This document shows positions 34,980 through 46,062 of a stretch of 64,000 nucleotides of DNA, in pieces; positions within the stretch are counted from its first letter, which is position 1, and each line of letters begins with the position of its first letter. The notes below the pieces were generated by a model. It was not told the DNA's origin. It did no database searches and saw nothing but the letters and a program-made list of their open reading frames with translations. Made by a program: the position numbers and the translations under genes. Location: contig NC_057811.1 in assembly GCF_018294505.1 (NCBI RefSeq), forward strand, positions 28,587,298-28,651,297, read 5' to 3'. Source of the DNA: Triticum aestivum (Eukaryota; Streptophyta; Magnoliopsida; Poales; Poaceae).

Positions 34980-35465
34980 CGACCCAGATGAGGGCGCTCT
35001 TGAGCCTCTTCCCGACCGACCTAGATGCAGGAGCAGAACACGGCGGATCTAATCAGCCAACCAATAAAGCCGAGGAAGTAAGGGAGGAAGAAGACTGACT
35101 TGTCCTGGTCGCCCTCGTAGTTAGAACATGGCGAACAGGATGACGAGGAAGACGAGGACAGCGTCGAGGATGTAGACGACGAGCCAGAGCATGTTCATGG
35201 GCAGGATCAAGCATGGGCAGGATAAGGGCGCAGGCCCCGTTGTAGGCGGCGTGCTTGCAGGCCTGGCGGTTGGCGACGTCGGCGGGGAGCATGAGGATGG
35301 AGAGGACGGCGACGGTGATGCCGAGCACGATGACGAGCTTGAGGAAGTAGGCCTGGTTGGCATCATCCGGGTGCTGGTAGTTGACGAGCAGGCAGACGCT
35401 GACGAGGAGCACCAGGATGCTGACCACCGCCGCCACGATCACTAGCGCCACGTTAAAAAACCCAT
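34980..35465 (-). pseudogene. LIMR/LMBR1-like membrane protein, 5' fragment, unit B
   Basis: Same fragment as in unit A without the MITE. The minus strand reads LALVIVA-type helix, NYQHPDDANQAYF, ILMLPADVANRQAC, YNGAC, LWLVVYILDAVLVFLVI, then YEGDQDK, an intron, and SVGKRLKSALIWVV. Shared lesions: one base missing after the ATG (35463-35465) and the 16-bp duplication in exon 1. Private lesion: an extra base in the codons before YEGDQDK (TTCTAACTAC). The product would have been a multi-pass membrane protein; later exons are not found in the unit. Confidence 0.8.
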
Positions 35466-35824
35466 ATCCTCGGGGCTCCGGTCCCGGTTCCGGCCCGCCG
35501 CCTCGCCCCCGTTGGTCGGTCAGATCTCTCTGTCCCTAGAGGCGGGGGATACAGGCTAGGGTTTGGGCGTGGGCGGGGAATAGGCTGCTATGGTGCCGGC
35601 AGCGGGGCGTGGAGGAGAGAAGGATTAGGAGGAATAATTCACCACACTTTGATTAACCTCTCGGCTGGGTCTTATGTACAGATTACAGGGCCAGCCAGGG
35701 AGATCATGAGGTGATCCACTACCTGGGATCGTGCGCCACGATCACTACATGCGTGCGCCACGATCATATACACACACGCTACACCTAGTGTCTACGCAAC
35801 TACGGTATAGCAGTACGGTACAGT

Positions 35825-37180
35825 CTAACACCCCCCCCCCCCCGCAGTCGTGACGTCGTCGGCGGCGACGCAAAGACTGGACCGGAACTCAGAGAAAACA
35901 TCCGATGGCAGGCCTTTGGTCATGATGTCCGCGAGTTGTTGGCGCGTGGGGATGTGAAGAACACGGAAGTGGCCGAGGGCGACGCGCGCCCGCACGAAAT
36001 GGATGTCCAGCTCCACATGCTTAGTGCGGCGATGATGCATCGGATTGGCTGACAGGTAGACTGCGGACACATTGTCACAGTACACCAGTGCTGCCTTGGT
36101 CACTGGAGCGGAGAGCTCGCCGAGAAGCTGGCGGAGCCAGATGCATTCAGCGACCGCGTTGGCGACGCCGCGGTATTCAGCTTCGGCGCTGGAGCGCGAT
36201 ACGGTCGCCTGGCGCTTGGAGGACCAGGAGACGAGAGCATCGCCGAGGAAGACGCAGAAGCTCGACGTGGAGCGTCGGGTGTCGGGGCAGCCGGCCCAGT
36301 CCGCGTCGGTGAACGCAAGGACGTCGAGCGTGGTCGAGGCGTGAAGATGAAGCCCGAGTGCGCAGGTGCCCTTCACGTACCGGAGCACGCGCTTGACGAG
36401 CGCGAGGTGGCATTCGCGCGGGTCATGCATGTGCAAGCAGATTTGCTGGACGGCGTAGGCGATCTCTGGACGCGTGATGGTGAGGTACTGCAGGGCCCCG
36501 GCGATGCTCCGATAGGCCGAGGGGTCGTCGACGCAGGGCCCATCGGCTGAGAGGAGTTTGCTCTTCGTGTCGATGAGTGTCGGGGAAGGGCGGCAGGTGT
36601 CCATGCCGGCGCGTTCCAGGAGTTCGTCGGCATATTGTTGTTGCGACAGGAAGAAGCCAGCTCGGGTGCGGGTGACGCGGATGCCGAGGAAGAAGGCGAG
36701 CGAGCCCAGGTCCTTCATGGCGAATTCGCCTGTGAGGCGCTGGATGACATGGTGAAGCACGCGTGACGAGGACGCGGTGAGCACGATGTCGTGGATGTAG
36801 ATGAGGAGGAACGCCATGTCGTTGCCGTGCCGGAAGGTGAACAGCGACGAGTCCGAACGCGTAGCTGCGAAGCCAATGGAGCGGACGAAGCCGGCGAAGC
36901 GGAGGAACCAGGCACGGGGCGCCTGCTTGAGCCCGTACAAGGACTTGGAGAGGCGGCAGACGTGCTCTGGTTTGTCGGGGTCGACGAATCCGGCGGGCTG
37001 GAGGCAGTAGACTTCCTCCTCCAAGTTGCCGTGGAGGAAGGCGTTGGAGACGTCGAGGTGGTGCACCGGCCAGCCGCGCGACGCGGCCATAGTGAGCACA
37101 GTGTGGATCGTCGCTGGCTTGACGACGGGGGAGAACGTCTCGCCGTAGTCGACGCCGGCACGCTGATGAAAGCCCCGCAC
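35825..37180 (-). pseudogene. Copia reverse transcriptase - RNase H, unit B
   Basis: A 451-codon frame with RT motifs ETFSPVVKPATI, HHLDVSNAFLHGNL, YGLKQAPRAWF, and LIYIHDIVL where active copia elements have YVDD; the Val-to-Ile and Asp-to-His changes should kill catalysis. RNase H motifs follow: AFTDADWAGC, SSAEAEY, VYCDNVSA, RTKHVELDIHF. Unit A keeps YVDD but is broken elsewhere. The linker between integrase and RT (37181-37991) is readable in another frame. Confidence 0.88.
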
Positions 37181-37991
37181 GACCCAGCGTGCTTGCTAGC
37201 GGGCCAGCGCACCGTCGGCGTCGTTTTTGTGCTTGAAGATCCACTTCCCTGTGATCAGGTTGGCGCCGGGGGGGCGGGGCACCAGCTCCCATGTGCGATT
37301 GCGCACGAGCGCATCGTACTCAGCACGCATGGCACCGAGCCAGTTCGGGTCGTGAACAGCAGCGCGAACCGAACGCGGCACCGGCGACACCGATGATGAG
37401 GTAGAGGCGGTGGCCGCGTCGTAGTAGCGCGGGTTGGGGCGGAAGATGCCGCGCTGGGCACGCATGACCATGGGCACAGGAGGCGCCGGTGCGCGGGGCG
37501 CCGTTGGTCGCGCGCTCGGAGACGAGCTGTCGGAGGAGCCACTGGCGGAGTTGTCGGAGGAGCCGCTGGCGGAGGCGAAGACAGGCGGACCTGGCGCGGA
37601 TGGGCACGTCGAGGACGGAGCAGAGCCGCCATCGGAAGCGCCCGCAGCGCACCGCGAGCTAACGCGGCGCGCCCCGCTGGTTGGCGATGATGAGCGGGGC
37701 AGGCTGGTGATGGAGATCGGGCGCGCCGGCAGGACGGGTGACATGCTGCTGTCAGGCACCGGTGGAAGCGCAGGCAGCGCAGGAGGCCGGACGGCGAGCG
37801 GGATCTGCAGGGTAGAGGGTACGACGGGTGGCGTAGGCGACGGGGAAGAGGATGCGAACGGGAAAACGTGGTCGTGGAAGAGAACGTGGCGAGACGTGAG
37901 GACACAGCGAGAGGTGAGGTCAAAGCAGCGAAAACCACGATGATCGGGAGGGTACCCGAGGAAGACGCAGGCGATAGAACGTGGCTCGAGC

Positions 37992-40388
37992 TTATGGCGG
38001 GTGGTGGCGGTGACGTTCGGATAGATGCGGAGTAATTTGTGCGACGCCGAGCAGGAGTTCATGCGGAGTGCAGGGCGCCGAGGCGCGGCAGGGCCGATGA
38101 TTGAGCAGGTAGGTCGAGGTGTTGAGAGCCTCTGCCCAGAAGCGAGCGGGCATGTGCGCATGACAGAGAAGCACACGAACGCCGTCGTTGATCGTGCGGA
38201 GAACTCGCTCGTCCTTGCCGTTCTGCTGACTGGTGTATGGGCAGGTGAGACGGAAGTGTGTGCCGTGGCGAGCAAGCAGAGAGCGCACAGCTGCGCTGTC
38301 GAATTCACGACCATTGCCCGTTTGCAGTGCAAGTATGGGTAACTGAAACTGAGTCTGAACATAGGCAAAGAAATCAACAAGTATGGGAAGAACTTCAGAC
38401 ATGTGTTTCAGAGGGAAAGTCCAGACATAGTGACTGAAATCATCTAGTACAACTAAGTAAAACTGATAGCCGGATATGCTTACAACGGGAGCGGTCCATA
38501 CATCAAGGTGTAAAAGCTGGAAAGGAAAGAAACTAGCAGTGGTGGATGTCTGAAACGGGAGCCAGGTGTGTTTGCCAACACGACAGGCATGACAGACAGG
38601 CGGATCACGGCAGAACTCCAGGGACTGATCGGCAGCAACGGTGCGGAGTGCGGCAGCCCCTGGGTGGCCGAGACGTTGATGCCACAGGTCGGTCGTGGCG
38701 GCGCCGGCGAAGATGCCCGGGGAATGGACGGATGGCCGCACCACGGGATAGAGATCGCCGTCGGAGTCACATCGGAGAATCACTACCCTGGTTCGTAGGT
38801 CCTTGACAGAGAAACCACGAGCGTCAAATTCAACAGAAACGGGGTAGGAACGACAAAGCTGCCGAACTGAAAGTAGGTTTTTGACGAGAGATGGAGAGAC
38901 GAGAACGTTGCGGAGAGGAATGGGGGAAGTGCTGGTGATCAGCGCGCCCGTGCCAACGTGGGTGATGGGCAGGCGGTCACCACTGCCCACGATGATAGAT
39001 GCAGTAGTAGAGGACGGGCGAGTGGAGAGGAGATTACCAGGGGAGGACGTCATGTGCGCCGCGGCGCCGGAGTCGAGGTACCACTCCGGTGCGCTGCCAG
39101 AGGAGGAAGGGCTGGCCGAGGCGCTGTGGAGGGCGGCCTGGAGCGAGGCCATGTCCCATGGCTGGTGGGTTGCAGTCGACGAGCTGGCGCCGGGGTGCCC
39201 GTAGCCTGACAGGACGTCGGAGACGGGTGGAGTGACGCCGTAGCCGGGGAGGGTAGCGCCGTAGCCGTATGGTGCAGCCGGCGACGGGGCGGCGAACATG
39301 GCCTGCTGGTACGGCGTACCAGGGCGGGGGCCGAGCACTTCAGCTCCAGCCGCGCGCCAAGGCATCGGCCAAGCCTGGACCATGCCGGTCCATGCGTTTG
39401 TACCGGGTGCAGGCGTGGGGTACGCTGGGGGAGGGCGGGGAGCCTGGGAGGACGGCGTGGGCGGGCCACCAATGCCGTTGCCACGTCTGGGGCGGCGTCC
39501 GCGCCCACGCCCTTGGTTGGTGTTGCTGGGCGGGGGTGTGGGTGGTGTAGGAGAGCCGCCACGCCCGGCGACGAGAGCGTGCGCAGACTGCTGGCGAGTG
39601 GTCGACTGCTCTGCTCGGTGTTCCTCAAGCAGGACGAAGGAGCGCACCTGCAGGAACGACGGGAGCGGGACCTGCGAGGTGATGTGAGGGATGGCGGAGT
39701 GGAACTGCCGGTTCAGACCGCGGAGCAGGTTGAAGACCTGCCGCGAGTCGGTTACCGGCTGCCCGAGGTGGCGGAGTTGATCCGTGAACGACTTCATCTT
39801 GGTGCAGTACACCATGATCGACATGTCGCCCTGAACGATAGCGTGGTACTCGGCGTCGAGGTAGACAGCGCGAGCGAGGTGGTTGTCGCGGAAGATTCCA
39901 TCGACCGCAGTCCAGACGGCCAGAGCAGTGTCGTCCGGCTGCATGACGGCGTCGAGCAGGTCCGGCGATATGGTGGTGTAGAACCAGTGGACGACGACGT
40001 GATCAGCCATGCCCCACTCGGGATCATCGTGGCGGTGGATGGCCGTGGCGCCGAACATGCCGATGACGGTGTCGAAGTGGCGGCGCCACTGCGTGTAGTT
40101 GCCGGCGAGAAGGTCGAGGGTGACCGGGACATGACGACGGATGTCCACGGTCTGCAGGATCGCGGAGGCGACAGGTGCTGTAGCAGGAGGAGGAGGGATG
40201 ACGGGCACCGCGGGCGCGACAGGTGCTGGAGCCGGCGGTGCCTTGGCCAGGGGGACAGCGTTAAGGACGCCGTCGGCGCCGTGCTGCGAGGAGCGAGGGG
40301 ACACGATGGGGTTGTCATCCATGGCGGCGGAAGCGGGACTGGCGACCTGCGCGAAGGGATTGAGCAGGTCGGGGGAATCTGGTACCAT
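37992..40388 (-). pseudogene. Copia gag - protease - integrase (N-terminal part), unit B
   Basis: A 798-codon frame in copia order: gag (LLAGNYTQWRRHF, LLRGLNRQFHSAI), protease with WYLDSGAAAHMT (catalytic DSG), pre-integrase WHQRLGHPG with CHACRVGKH (HHCC zinc site), and an integrase core with LHLDVWTAP, LALQTGNGREF and QQNGKDER. The second integrase Asp (QTDNG in active copies) is Gly, as also in unit A, so the defect predates duplication. The frame is lost near 38030, where about 23 bp present in unit A are missing. Six codons are also absent from gag near 40050. Confidence 0.88.
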
Positions 40389-40785
40389 AGAGGAGAGAAG
40401 GATTAGGAGGAATAATTCACCACACTTTGATTAAGCTCTCGGTTGGGTCTTATGTATAGATTACAGGGCCAGGGAGATCACGGGGTGATCCACTACCTGG
40501 GATCGTGCGCCAGGATCACTATATGCGTGCGCCACGATTATATACACACATGCTACAACTAGTGTCTACGCAACTACGGTATAGCAGTACAATACAGTCT
40601 AACAGGGCAGCCACCGGCGGGGAGGGCGGGATCCACGCGGGGTGGCGGGATTTGGGCAGGCGGTGGGCTCGGGGGAGGGCGGTGGCAGCGAAGCAGCAAG
40701 GAGGGGCTGGAGGAGATGAAACGAAAGAGGTCGCGTGACACAGCGACAGCGTTGTCCAATCCCCGCGCTGCCGATTTAAAAAAAA

Positions 40786-41019
40786 GGTAATGATAACTCC
40801 CGAACGTTCGGGAGTTAAGCATGGAAACCCGAACGGGTTTAGATGGCAAGTTTAGTTTGCGTGAGATTAGGAAAACATGGCAATTTTCTGACAAAAGAAA
40901 TGAAAAAGGATGAAGTTGCCATCCCTATCAACTAAAGTTGCCATCCCCTATGAACTAAAGTTGCCATGTAAAAACGTTCGGGACGAAATGCTCAAAATCC
41001 GAACGTTCGGAAGTTACTG
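40786..41019. mobile_element. Putative MITE with CCGAACGTTCGG ends, unit B
   Basis: Duplicate of 15859-16091, with both palindromes conserved. Confidence 0.5.
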
Positions 41020-41522
41020 GATTCAAAAAAATCCCCTTGCTGCCAATCGCTGGTCCGTTTCTTTTTTCGCCCAATCGCTAGGTGATGACGTGGCTATCGC
41101 GGGAAGGCGCCCTTGATGCGTAGTCGAATGGTTTTAATTAATAGGAAGCGAGTGCTTACTCTAGTTACTGAATTATGTACACCAAATAAAGCCATTTACA
41201 CGTAGTTAATGACAAAAAAAGTTGATGTTTGCTACGCAAATGTGTAGTACAAATTAAGAAGTGCAAGATAAAAAAAAATGCTGGTCCTTGATTCGTTGTT
41301 GATCGTCAGCATGCCATCATCAATTTGTAGTTAATTATCATACAAATTGGCTCTTTCATAGAGTTGGAGACTAGCTCCTTTGATCAGCACGCGCTTAAAC
41401 ACAAACAGCACGTATATGTTTTGTCTCCGGAGTTCAATTCTTCATCGGCCAGTAAAAATGGCCCGACCAGGTAGAGGAAAAGGCATGTTTGTTAGTACGC
41501 CTGGAGGAAATGCCTTTGATTA

Positions 41523-42964
41523 GGGCATCTTCAACAGCGACCAGTAAATTTCCTCCCGCGTTCGTCCACGGATAGGGGATCAGTCCGCGGATACGAATAC
41601 AGGAATCATCCATCCAACGCTGTCCGCGTATATTTCAAACACATTTTTTTTAAAAATAGGATGAAATTCATGCAAACACAATGGATTTCATACAAACCGG
41701 ACAAAAATGTTTACATTTTGGACATTTTTTTTTACTAAAAACTCTACAGCCGGCGCCGGCGAATATCCACTCCGGCGACATGGATACCCTTGACTAGTCT
41801 ACTGCCGGCCGCAGCGGATCTCCGATGTCGTCCCCATGTCCGGCAGCTATGAGCCCTAGAGGTATATGCTTCAGCGCAAAGAGCGGCTCGCCTCCCTACC
41901 GCTCATCGGAGTGGAACAACCAGCTGATGCTTCTGCCGATGGAAAGGGTCCCTACGCTACACGGATTAGAGTTGGTTTTGGGCTGGGAACGGCGGTGGCC
42001 TGCCAGAGGGCAAGACACCGACTGTGTATGCTGGTGTCACCTGGTGTGGCATTCGTGGGACCCAAGCGGCAGCGCCTCCTCGATGATGGCGGCGAGCGCG
42101 GACGTGTTGGACACCACCTCGTCGATGTCCGTGCAGCCCGCTTCTTTCTCTATAGGAAGGACGCGGTTACGCTCGCGTTGACATCGGATGACTCGGTCAC
42201 ATGCACGGGAGGGGCGGTACGACATGGCATCGCCAATGGCAGCCATGATGCCCGCGCCACCGTGCTCCCTCCCAGTGCCGACCTGGAGCAACTTGCCACT
42301 CCTCGGCTCGTGACCGGTGGGCTTGACGGGCCACCTAGCCATTTTTTATGCCAGACAACTCTTCTTCCTGCTCGTCAGATGTCATGGATAAAACTGTTTA
42401 AGGAGGAAAATGATGAGTGGACGTGTGATGCGGTTCTTGCCCAACATCTGACATTGTTTAAATAGTGAGGGGACACGAGAGGAGCCAACCGGCGTTCTGT
42501 TTAATGCCAACCGGCTCGCGAACGAACATGTGGCCGGAGTAATTATCCTGGCACACACGAGGGTTTTATGGTGGAAGGCGGGCAGTCTGCAGGAATGAGG
42601 CGAGGATGTGTGCTTAGCCGGCGTGCAGCAGGCGGTGCCCTCGGCCGGCGTGCTGCTTCCATTGCGGAGGCAGTGAAAGGTCGCGTCCGCTCTGCAGCGC
42701 ATGAATGCGGGCAGCTGGCGCAGAGCGGGAACGCGTGTGGGCGAGGGAGGAGGGGGTTTGGGCGGGTGGTCAGAAGAGGTCGTGGGTGTTGTCCGAACGC
42801 CTGCAAAGCCCCCCTCCATGTTTGTCTCCAGTTTGCGGGAGAAAGTACGTCCGGACCGTCTCCAATGGACCAATACAGGCCCGCATTGGATGGCACAACA
42901 CGTCCGGACGATGTGGTCCGGATGGTTGTGGACAGTTTAATTGAGGGTCGGCGTTGGAGATGCC
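41523..42964. mobile_element. PIF/Harbinger-like non-autonomous element, unit B
   Basis: Duplicate of 16596-18038, 1442 bp, with TTA on both sides (41520-41522 and 42965-42967) and the left end GGGCATCTTCAACAGCGACC better preserved than in unit A. A 199-codon plus-strand frame (41866-42465) is open here but broken in unit A; it matches no family I know and may be chance or a captured fragment. Confidence 0.72.
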
Positions 42965-42967
42965 TTA

Positions 42968-43690
42968 GAGTTTATGAATCCATTGTGTTTTTCTAATCAT
43001 AAAAAAGCACTTACAATAAGTTATAAGGAAAGACACGATTATATGTTAGGTTCAGACTCCAGCTTTCGTTTTACATATGCTTTATTCATCCGACTGATTC
43101 CAATAGAGTGAGCCTAGCGTTGTTTTTCTGGAAACTCGCGGGATAAGGAGACATGCATACACATTCTTTCAAGCAAATCACATCCATTTTTTTTAACTCA
43201 TTTTTCTTCTTTTAATAATATAATAGATCATTTATATTTTTTATCTGAAACAGTTGACGTGTAATTTATATTGTAATCTGAGGATAATGTTTGGATTTTA
43301 CTTTCAAATATATTTGAAATGGCCATGATGGAATCACATCCATTTATTTTATTATTATTTGAATTTGATCCAAAAGATAAATAATGAGTAGAGGTCATGT
43401 CAACTTTTCTGAGAACTTTGCTAATCAAAATATAAATTGTATTTAAAAACATCTATTTTTTAGCACGCATGAAAAACATAACACGTATCTTTTCACACAT
43501 AATGAACGGTTGTCATAAGAACTCATGCCATGCCACAACCTCCCTCCGACCCTGCCAACATTGTTGCAGCTGCACTCGCAAGCCTTAGCGTAGATGATAA
43601 TTTATACAATTTGCGTAAAAACAAAATAAGATCTACAAATGAATAGAAGCTAGAACGTACATTGGCATGCACACACATTGCAAGCCATAC
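42968..43690. other. AT-rich distal upstream region of the gliadin gene, unit B
   Basis: Counterpart of 18042-18760. Nothing recognisable. Confidence 0.5.
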
Positions 43691-43756
43691 TAAGCTGATA
43701 AGTGTTAATAACTTGTATAACATATACAACACTTAACACAAGTAAAAGCAATTTGA

Positions 43757-43764
43757 TGAGTCAT
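43757..43764 (+). promoter_or_regulatory. GCN4-like motif TGAGTCAT, distal copy, unit B
   Basis: Identical to the unit A distal box, 680 bp upstream of the ATG. Confidence 0.65.
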
Positions 43765-43930
43765 GGTCTATCAAAGCCACATTACTAGTCTAATCCATCT
43801 TAACAGGTCACACATGATTAAAATCTTGTTTGTGTGCAAGTCAAGCTTATCTAGTTTACATGTAACAACTTGTAGAACATTACAAAATTTATGTTTGCTA
43901 ATAACTTCTAGAACACTACAACACTTGACA

Positions 43931-43954
43931 TGTAAAAGGAATTTGATGAGTCAT
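43931..43954 (+). promoter_or_regulatory. Prolamin box plus GCN4 motif, middle copy, unit B
   Basis: TGTAAAA at 43931-43937 and TGAGTCAT at 43947-43954, about 490 bp upstream of the intact gene. Confidence 0.7.
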
Positions 43955-44122
43955 GGCCTACTAAAGCAAGTTATATTACTAGTCTTATCTACCTTAACAG
44001 GCCACACAAGATTACAAACCAAGTTCTGTGCCAGCCATGCTTATCTAGTTTATGCGTAACAATTTGCAGAAAATTACAAACTTAGTTTCAGAAAAATAGG
44101 CAATCTAGATTAGTGTTTGAGC

Positions 44123-44146
44123 TGTAAAGTGAATAAAATGAGTCAT
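44123..44146 (+). promoter_or_regulatory. Endosperm box at about -300, unit B
   Basis: TGTAAAG (44123-44129) and TGAGTCAT (44139-44146), 291-314 bp before the ATG: the classic bipartite prolamin control element for endosperm expression by DOF and bZIP factors. Confidence 0.87.
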
Positions 44147-44332
44147 GCGTGTTATCACACCTTTTTGGTTGTGGAATGATAGTGCAACAACAAGGAACTT
44201 TAATGACCAGTTCAAGAATACACTTGTAAGTAGTGCCACCGAACACAACATACCAAATTATGATTTTGAGAAGCATCCAAGCACTTCCACACAAGCAAAT
44301 GCCAATTGTGAAAGAGATCATGCCATGGCAGC

Positions 44333-44340
44333 TATAAATA
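44333..44340 (+). promoter_or_regulatory. TATA box of gliadin, unit B
   Basis: TATAAATA 104 bp upstream of the ATG. Confidence 0.87.
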
Positions 44341-44436
44341 GGCCCGTAGCATGACGATCATCCTTCCTCATCCATCATTCTCATAAGTAGAGCGCATCAT
44401 TTAAGCCAAGCAAGCAGTGCTCAATACAAATCCACC

Positions 44437-45049
44437 ATGAAGACCTTTCTCATCCTTGCACTCCTTGCTATTGTAGCAACCACCGCCACAATTGCAGTTA
44501 GAGTTCCAGTGCCACAATTGCAGCCACAAAATCCATCTCAGCAACAACCACAAGAGCAAGTTCCATTGGTACAACAACAACAATTTCCAGGGCAGCAACA
44601 ACCATTTCCACCACAACAGCCATATCCGCAGCCGCAACCATTTCCATCACAACAACCATATCTGCAGCTGCAGCCATTTCCGCAGCCGCAACTACCATAT
44701 CCGCAGCCGCATCTACCATATCCGCAGCCGCAACCATTTCGACCACAACAACCATATCCACAACCGCAACCACAGTATTCGCAACCACAACAACCAATTT
44801 CGCAGCAGCAGCAACAACAACAACAACAACAACAACAACAGATCCTTCAACAAATTTTGCAACAACAACTGATTCCATGCAGGGATGTTGTATTGCAACA
44901 ACACAGCATAGCGCATGGAAGCTCACAAGTTTTGCAACAAAGTACTTACCAGCTGGTGCAACAATTGTGTTGTCAGCAGCTGTGGCAGATCCCCGAGCAG
45001 TCGCGGTGCCAAGCCATCCACAATGTTGTTCATGCTATTATTCTGCATC

Positions 45050-45087
<38 letters not shown>

Positions 45088-45318
45088 CCGTTGAGCCAGG
45101 TCTCCTTCCAACAGCCTCAACAACAATATCCATCAGGCCAGGGCTCCTTCCAGCCATCTCAGCAAAACCCACAGGCCCAGGGCTCTGTCCAGCCTCAACA
45201 ACTGCCCCAGTTTGAGGAAATAAGGAACCTAGCGCTAGAGACGCTACCTGCAATGTGCAATGTCTATATCCCTCCATATTGCACCATTGCTCCAGTTGGC
45301 TTCTTCGGTACTAACTGA
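44437..45318 (+). CDS. Alpha/beta-gliadin seed storage protein
   Basis: Intact intronless gene of 293 codons. Signal peptide MKTFLILALLAIVATTATIA (1-20) sends it to the endosperm endoplasmic reticulum and protein bodies, where it stores nitrogen and becomes part of gluten. The mature chain starts VRVPVPQLQ. The repetitive Pro/Gln domain spans about 21-120, polyglutamine I is 123-135 (13 Q), the first unique domain follows, polyglutamine II is 205-217 (13 Q), then the C-terminal domain. Cysteines at 148, 178, 179, 191, 274 and 282 are the six expected for three intramolecular disulfides. Coeliac T-cell motifs visible: PFPQPQLPY (80-88), PQPQLPYPQ (82-90), FRPQQPYPQ (101-109) and QGSFQPSQQ (235-243). 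The repeat block that makes the 33-mer has two copies instead of three, and the second has His at 92 instead of Gln. All promoter elements are in place. Confidence 0.97.
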
Positions 45319-45395
45319 GAAGAGAAGAACTCTAGTAGTAGACATATGATACACCGTTTTCTTAGTCCATGGTTTGGTCGTTGTAGCGGTGAAAA

Positions 45396-45458
45396 AATAA
45401 AGTGACATGCAGTATCATGTAAGAACCCGAACTATACTAGTTCAAACATGGGAATAAA
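45396..45458 (+). terminator. Polyadenylation signals of gliadin, unit B
   Basis: AATAAA at 45396-45401 and 45453-45458, downstream of the TGA at 45316-45318. Confidence 0.75.
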
Positions 45459-45810
45459 AGACAAACACATGTCTTGTCTACATATGATTGTTTGTTTGAG
45501 TTCCACTCATGTGCCCACTCACAAGTTCACCCCTAATTATATATATTATGCATTAAGTAGATATTTATGTTGCATTAATCTAAAGATAACAAAATGAGTC
45601 TGAAATTTGACTTAAATTGAAGTATTTCCTTGGACGTTCAAATGGAGTATTATTAAAGTAGTAAGGACTATCCACATCCTTGGCTTGCCCTTGATCAATT
45701 ATTTCCAGAGAAGCATTCAATTCATCAATCAATTACATTGATTTTTGTGGCTGGTACTTCTCCTCAACATGAGTATATTCATCGCGGCTACTCCAAATAG
45801 GCATGAATGA

Positions 45811-45838
45811 GGTACCGGTGCTCTGGAGCACTGGTACC
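45811..45838. repeat. 28-bp near-perfect palindrome, unit B
   Basis: Same GGTACC-ended palindrome as at 20854-20881. Confidence 0.8.
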
Positions 45839-45840
45839 TA

Positions 45841-46062
45841 ACTGCTTCTCATGTGAAGGGGTGCGGGCGCGGGAGAGGTGTTTTTGGTGGGCCAGGGGAG
45901 TAAGAATCGGCCGTGGCAGCGGTCCAGACGCCCACAAAGCCCCGTAGTTTGTTTTTGGTTTACAGGAAAATGCACATCCAGACCGGCCTGCGGGCCGATA
46001 TAGGACCGTATTGGATGGCAAAACATGTCCGGATGGTCGCGAGCGGTTTAAGGGTTAGCTTT
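45841..46062. mobile_element. Truncated end of a Harbinger-like element, unit B
   Basis: Counterpart of 20884-21105, again ending where the TGTAAC-type LTR fragment begins. Confidence 0.45.

Larger units (their letters stand above)
35610..40604 (-). mobile_element. Ty1-copia retrotransposon, unit B
   Basis: Same insertion as 11391-15675, 4995 bp long. 3' LTR 35610-35830, 5' LTR 40388-40604. The target duplication is GGGCG at the left (35605-35609) and GGGCA at the right (40605-40609), one base decayed. Because both units carry it at the same site, insertion preceded the duplication. The primer site is TGGTACCAGA, one base off the tRNA match. Confidence 0.92.
43696..44066 (+). repeat. Duplicated promoter segment of about 190 bp, unit B
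   Basis: Same pair of diverged direct repeats as in unit A (18770-19140), so the promoter duplication is older than the segmental duplication. Confidence 0.75.
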
